A stretch of 64,000 nucleotides of DNA from Diadophis punctatus similis (taxonomy: Eukaryota; Chordata; Lepidosauria; Squamata; Dipsadidae): the NCBI GenBank assembly GCA_023053685.1, contig JALIGW010000003.1, positions 47,395,996-47,459,995 of the forward strand, in the 5' to 3' direction. Position 1 is the stretch's first letter. Each line of letters starts with the position of its first letter. Below the pieces are notes generated by a model. The model did no database searches. It saw only the letters and a list, made by a program, of their open reading frames with translations, and was not told the origin of the DNA. Below are positions 63,101 to 64,000 of the stretch, in pieces. The translations under genes and the position numbers were made by a program.

Positions 63101-63985
63101 TCTGCCTCTACCTAGGATAGAACTCACAACCTCCTGACTGTGAGGCAAGAGCTCTACCTCTAGGCTACAGTAGCTGTAGCTTACTTTCTTGCAATTTCAG
63201 CAATTTATCTCCCAGCATTTTGTCTCATTACAGCTACCGTAGTGGCTTGCAAGCCTGTCAGCTGTAGGTCGGGAGGCAGATAATCTTTTATTGTGCTAAT
63301 AAGACTTCTGTTTCTGTTCTGTTTGCTGCAAAGAGGTAAATTGCTGGCAGGCAGAGGCCAAAGGGTGGGGGTGGGTGGGTGGGTGGGTGGGTGGGTGGGT
63401 GGGTGGGTGGGTGGGGCTACATTCAGTGTATAAGACGCACCCAAATTTTCACCCTCTTTTTGAGGGTAAAAAGGTGCGTCTTATACTCCGAAAAATACGG
63501 TAAGCATGCTTGATACATGGCGGTTTTGGTGCAAAACTGGACATACTGGAAAAAGACATACTGGTATATAAAATGCACCAATTTCTCTGCAAAAGAAAAA
63601 CAGCATTTACTATGAGTATCTACATTTTAAAATGTTTTTATTTCAGAAGGTGTATGACCATACTTGCCTATGCTAATTAGAGATAACTCTCAAGATGTAC
63701 TCATATGGTGTTACTATGCAAAAGGGATTTTTACTATACAAATCCACATTCAGTTTCCCTAAATTGTCCATCTTTCCCTCCTGACTTTGTTTTTGTGCCA
63801 CATGTTTTGCACATCTATACCTTCCATTGTACATGGAAACTGCAGTTCATTACAAATATATATATATATGTATTAGCTGACATTTGAACGACAAGCACAA
63901 TCAGTGTTTAGGATCACTTCCTTATATTATTCCTGTGAAGGTAAATAAGTTTTACCTTCTGCACAAATGGTTGCCAATCCAAGAC
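43849..63985 (-). CDS. Adhesion G-protein-coupled receptor, ADGRE (EMR/CD97) group
   Basis: Twelve to fourteen - strand exons join in consistent phase into about 575 codons. Order: possible signal-peptide exon (63956-63985), short stalk exon, stalk exon, three GAIN-domain exons, a GPS exon, five exons covering TM1-TM7, and a cytoplasmic tail. Seen: GPS cysteines (CVHW...HGC...ECSC), TM1-TM2 with LHLQ-like helix packing and [12 protein letters not shown]3 [20 protein letters not shown]4 [17 protein letters not shown]6 [18 protein letters not shown]7 [19 protein letters not shown]. These match EMR/CD97 receptors, which sit on leukocytes and signal through a tethered agonist after GPS cleavage. 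Odd features: the cleavage triad reads Thr-Leu-Ser in place of His-Leu-Ser, and no EGF exon was recognised between the putative leader and the stalk. The first exon with the start codon is probably beyond the window. Which family member it is cannot be decided from this sequence. Confidence 0.88.
44468..44855. mobile_element. Tc1/mariner-like MITE
   Basis: Starts caggtagtccttgacttaca and ends gtaagtcaaggactacc, preceded by TA. Near-complete copy of the 9079-9476 family. Confidence 0.75.
45041..45139 (-). CDS. ADGRE-like: cytoplasmic tail exon
   Basis: 99 bp, phase 0. [14 protein letters not shown] directly continues HCLLNQK as in EMR/CD97 tails. A donor TCA/gtaagc follows NPS. If that donor is not used, the frame runs on to a TAG at about 44930, giving a longer, unrelated-looking tail. 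Confidence 0.75.
45205..45420. mobile_element. Diverged Tc1/mariner-like MITE
   Basis: Starts gaagtcctcattcagcaacc and ends gctaaataagaactacctgta. Terminal motifs agree with the 9079-9476 family but the interior differs. Confidence 0.45.
45831..46120. mobile_element. hAT-like element in ADGRE-like intron
   Basis: Starts caagggtgggttctgg and ends gaagaacccacctctg; exact 8-bp duplication CACATGAG (45823-45830, 46121-46128). Confidence 0.88.
46816..46984 (-). CDS. ADGRE-like: TM6-TM7 exon
   Basis: 169 bp. TM6 [19 protein letters not shown], loop [10 protein letters not shown]7 with [19 protein letters not shown]. Acceptor ttgttgtag, donor AAG/gtgttg. Confidence 0.95.
47055..47182. mobile_element. 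Small fold-back MITE
   Basis: Termini cagggctgggcaactatggc and its complement, with long complementary arms (gacttcaactcccagaattc / gttctgggagttgaagtcc). Flanks ATCTAAGG / ATCTAAGT match 7 of 8. Confidence 0.8.
47880..47971 (-). CDS. ADGRE-like: TM5 end and intracellular loop 3
   Basis: 92 bp. Reads [20 protein letters not shown], then [10 protein letters not shown]. Acceptor ccttccaaag, donor AG/gtacga. Confidence 0.88.
48071..48401. mobile_element. hAT-like element
   Basis: Starts cggggtccccaaccctgggc and ends ggttggagactgctg; flanks TTTTAGAT / TTTTAGCT match 7 of 8. Related ends to 50154-50901. Confidence 0.75.
48829..48889 (-). CDS. ADGRE-like: loop 2/TM5 exon
   Basis: 61 bp. One base completes Gly, then [20 protein letters not shown]. 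The CW pair is the loop-2 Cys that bonds to TM3. Acceptor ttctttag, donor GTG/gtgagc. Confidence 0.9.
49060..49295 (-). CDS. ADGRE-like: TM3-TM4 exon
   Basis: 236 bp. Starts [14 protein letters not shown] with the conserved TM3 Cys, then the VRNLKVANY loop typical of EMR proteins, TM4, and extracellular loop 2 ending FGTLYG. Donor GG/gtaagc. Confidence 0.95.
49627..49852. mobile_element. Possible solo LTR in the ADGRE-like gene
   Basis: A 226 bp unit TGTTACGTAC...CTTAACA with TG..CA ends. It has a CTTTAAAAAG box, GC-rich sequence after it, and AATAAA at 49793-49798 about 55 bp before the end, the normal LTR layout. CAGAG occurs at both borders and may be the target duplication, overlapping the terminal CA. 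No internal viral sequence is present. The strand given by the AATAAA is opposite to the host gene. Confidence 0.55.
49881..50075 (-). CDS. ADGRE-like: TM1-TM2 exon
   Basis: 195 bp, phase 0. TM1 [18 protein letters not shown], then a loop SSQNNST, then TM2 to [13 protein letters not shown]. Acceptor ctttttacag, donor AAG/gtattt. Confidence 0.93.
50154..50901. mobile_element. hAT-like element carrying coding-like sequence
   Basis: Starts caggggtccccaacctttt and ends ggtgactgctg; exact 8-bp duplication ATCTAGAC (50146-50153, 50902-50909). Between the ends, 50350-50800 on the + strand is open except for one TAG at 50591-50593. It reads like a coiled-coil protein ([18 protein letters not shown], then [19 protein letters not shown]) followed by a Pro-rich part. 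No function is claimed for it. Confidence 0.8.
51146..51430. mobile_element. hAT-like MITE beside the GPS exon
   Basis: Starts cagggatgaaattcaaa and ends tgaatttcacccctg; exact 8-bp duplication AGCAGGAC (51138-51145, 51431-51438). Best-preserved insertion of the gtgggcgtggc family, 92 bp from the GPS exon. Confidence 0.92.
51522..51680 (-). CDS. ADGRE-like: GPS exon
   Basis: 159 bp, 53 codons, phase 0 at both ends. It holds the four GPS cysteines, the Trp of CVHW, and the strand [18 protein letters not shown], which is the cleavage region and start of the tethered agonist. The residue before Leu-Ser is Thr where cleaved receptors have His. Confidence 0.92.
52053..52249 (-). CDS. ADGRE-like: GAIN exon 3
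   Basis: 197 bp. Contains [15 protein letters not shown] and [10 protein letters not shown], beta-rich GAIN segments typical of EMR/CD97, and ends FQHLK. Acceptor ctcttgaag, donor AAG/gtatgt. Confidence 0.9.
52356..53049. mobile_element. GC-rich hAT-like element
   Basis: Starts ccgtgatggtgaacctatgac and ends ggtttgccatcactg; exact 8-bp duplication GTGTAGAT (52348-52355, 53050-53057). The interior has three imperfect repeats of a tttccggcctcc..ccccaggctccagg unit. Confidence 0.85.
53290..53406 (-). CDS. ADGRE-like: GAIN exon 2
   Basis: 117 bp joining in phase to both neighbours. Reads [16 protein letters not shown], then [16 protein letters not shown]. Acceptor gtcttttcag, donor CAG/gtattg. 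Confidence 0.82.
53950..54127 (-). CDS. ADGRE-like: GAIN exon 1
   Basis: 178 bp. Opens [12 protein letters not shown], continues [20 protein letters not shown], and has the sequon NFT at its end. Acceptor atcctgcag, donor CGG/gtaagg. Helical GAIN subdomain A. Confidence 0.82.
54293..54555. mobile_element. hAT-like MITE
   Basis: Starts cagtggtgggattcaat and ends gaaacccacctctg; exact 8-bp duplication ATGCATAG (54285-54292, 54556-54563). Confidence 0.92.
55190..55735 (-). mobile_element. CR1-clade LINE fragment split by a SINE
   Basis: tttatttattggaatttgtcaaac and gacagggacgacaggcac on the left, tgcacaccccctctaccaac and caggtagggcattccag on the right match the family at 10637-11547 in reverse orientation. 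The SINE at 55328-55575 separates them. Confidence 0.6.
55328..55575 (+). mobile_element. Sauria-type SINE, near full length
   Basis: Head gagctgaagtggtgcagtgg, B-box-like gttcaaatctcacc, and a tail of ttgcta units. Same family as 20191-20445. Confidence 0.9.
55740..56117 (+). mobile_element. CR1-clade LINE 3' end
   Basis: Coding remnants for the same C-terminal segment as 10788-11096 but on the + strand (actgtctacagttgatctc, ctaagaggtctgtaagggg), with a tail of (AAAT)n at 56085-56115. Confidence 0.75.
56356..56448 (-). pseudogene. Possible decayed or cassette ADGRE exon
   Basis: A 93 bp stretch after a cttttag acceptor reads [20 protein letters not shown] and is open to a possible donor AAT/gtgaga; without splicing it meets TGA 36 bp further on. 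The FWKPLSAN run resembles a GAIN-region segment of mammalian EMR1. It is phase 0 on both sides, so it could be a skipped cassette exon; alternatively it is a relic of an exon duplication. Confidence 0.3.
57101..57170. repeat. (TAGA)n / GATA microsatellite
   Basis: About 17 perfect TAGA units, followed by an (AAAT)n run to 57196. Lies in an ADGRE-like intron. Confidence 0.95.
57383..57642. mobile_element. hAT-like element
   Basis: Starts cagtggtggattcctaccgg and ends gagcaacccactgctg. Same family as 28805-29058. The flanking duplication is eroded (CCCCAAAC / CCCCACCT). Confidence 0.75.
57943..58019 (-). CDS. ADGRE-like: stalk exon
   Basis: 77 bp. After two completing bases it reads [19 protein letters not shown] and ends EQKT, phase 0. 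Acceptor cctttacag, donor ACA/gtaagt. It resembles the amphipathic segment leading into the GAIN domain of EMR proteins. Confidence 0.65.
58530..59900 (+). mobile_element. L2 LINE remnant in the ADGRE-like gene
   Basis: The + strand has broken reverse-transcriptase coding pieces: [19 protein letters not shown] near 58575-58630 and [17 protein letters not shown] with [14 protein letters not shown] near 59240-59350. Both are landmark L2 segments in correct order. Many stops separate them. It is antisense to the host gene. Confidence 0.72.
59901..60960. other. Intron, no feature recognised
   Basis: AT-rich intron sequence of the ADGRE-like gene without recognisable repeats or EGF-like coding. 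Confidence 0.4.
60968..61021 (-). CDS. ADGRE-like: short stalk exon
   Basis: 54 bp between a tttccag acceptor and AGA/gtaagtg. It reads [17 protein letters not shown] in the only frame that joins the next exon (phase 1 in, phase 1 out). An Asn-rich, Cys-containing stalk segment sits here in EMR proteins. Confidence 0.5.
61880..62017. mobile_element. Tc1/mariner-like MITE, right half
   Basis: ctgcagtgattcacttaacaa through gtaagttgaggactaccta, as in the right part of 44468-44855. Confidence 0.6.
62191..62305. repeat. Two-copy tandem duplication, about 59 bp unit
   Basis: cagacatgta followed by the tttttgtgatcttttcag block and a tttattta end occurs at 62191 and again at 62250. Confidence 0.85.
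63097..63180 (-). mobile_element. tRNA-derived SINE head fragment
   Basis: Matches the head of 33887-34030: aggatagaactcacaacctcctg, then tgaggcaagagctctacctc. The CR1-like tail is missing. Confidence 0.6.
63363..63415. repeat. (GGGT)n array
   Basis: About 12 units of GGTG/GGGT with uninterrupted runs of three or more G, able in principle to form a G-quadruplex on the + strand. Confidence 0.92.
63956..63985 (-). CDS. ADGRE-like: possible leader-peptide exon
   Basis: A 30 bp candidate between ctag and gtaaaa, phase 1 at both ends, encoding [14 protein letters not shown]97 genes have a short second exon of this phase finishing the signal peptide. It is tiny and at the window edge, so support is weak. 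Confidence 0.3.
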
Positions 63986-64000
63986 CTAGAATAAATAAAA

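Larger units (their letters stand above)
62521..63499. mobile_element. Candidate DNA transposon with ataagacgcacc inverted termini
   Basis: Left end cgtatttttcggaatataag acgcacc; right end is its inverse, ggtgcgtc..atactccgaaaaatacg. Between 63424 and 63499 there is a further inverted pair, ataagacgcaccc / ggtgcgtcttat, around ccctctttttgaggg. A SINE fragment (63097-63180) and a (GGGT)n array lie inside. No clear target duplication was seen. Confidence 0.6.

Overview
The window looks like an AT-rich piece of a snake genome. The evidence is the repeats: tRNA-derived Sauria-type SINEs ending in short TAT/TGC tails, a BovB (RTE) LINE, CR1 LINE 3' ends running into long (TTCTA)n/(AATAG)n microsatellites (a pattern described for snake CR1 elements), and many short hAT-like and Tc1/mariner-like non-autonomous elements, some with intact target-site duplications. 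The genes are intron-rich and have normal GT..AG splice sites.

Three protein-coding genes can be read. (1) The last two coding exons of prokineticin 1 (PROK1, + strand, 12869-14945); the signal-peptide exon was not found. (2) A complete nine-exon aspartic proteinase on the + strand (24779-37619, 383 codons). Its propeptide, its C-terminal GLAKAI and its position beside PROK1 identify it as the chymosin (CYM) orthologue; both catalytic Asp residues and all three disulfides are intact. Human chymosin, by contrast, is a pseudogene beside PROK1. (3) An adhesion GPCR of the ADGRE (EMR/CD97) group on the - strand (43849 to about 63985). It has stalk, GAIN, GPS and seven-transmembrane exons whose phases join without a break. 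No EGF-coding exon was seen.

Layout: 1-12868 is repeat-rich sequence upstream of PROK1 exon 2, including a BovB copy broken by four later insertions (about 8650-12362). 12869-14945 is PROK1, with three hAT-like elements side by side in its last intron. 14946-24700 is 3' UTR and intergenic sequence with a hAT-inside-hAT nest and a CR1 copy. 24714-37820 is CYM with TE-filled introns. 37820-43800 is intergenic, between the converging CYM and ADGRE genes. 43849-64000 is ADGRE, with a possible solo LTR, several hAT-like elements (one carrying coding-like sequence) and L2-like LINE debris.

The genes do not form a functional unit; they are ordinary neighbours. No clearly new biological system was found. 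The most interesting points are the intact CYM gene, the altered GPS cleavage triad of the ADGRE receptor, coding-like sequence inside a hAT-like element, and nested insertions that can be ordered in time from their target-site duplications.
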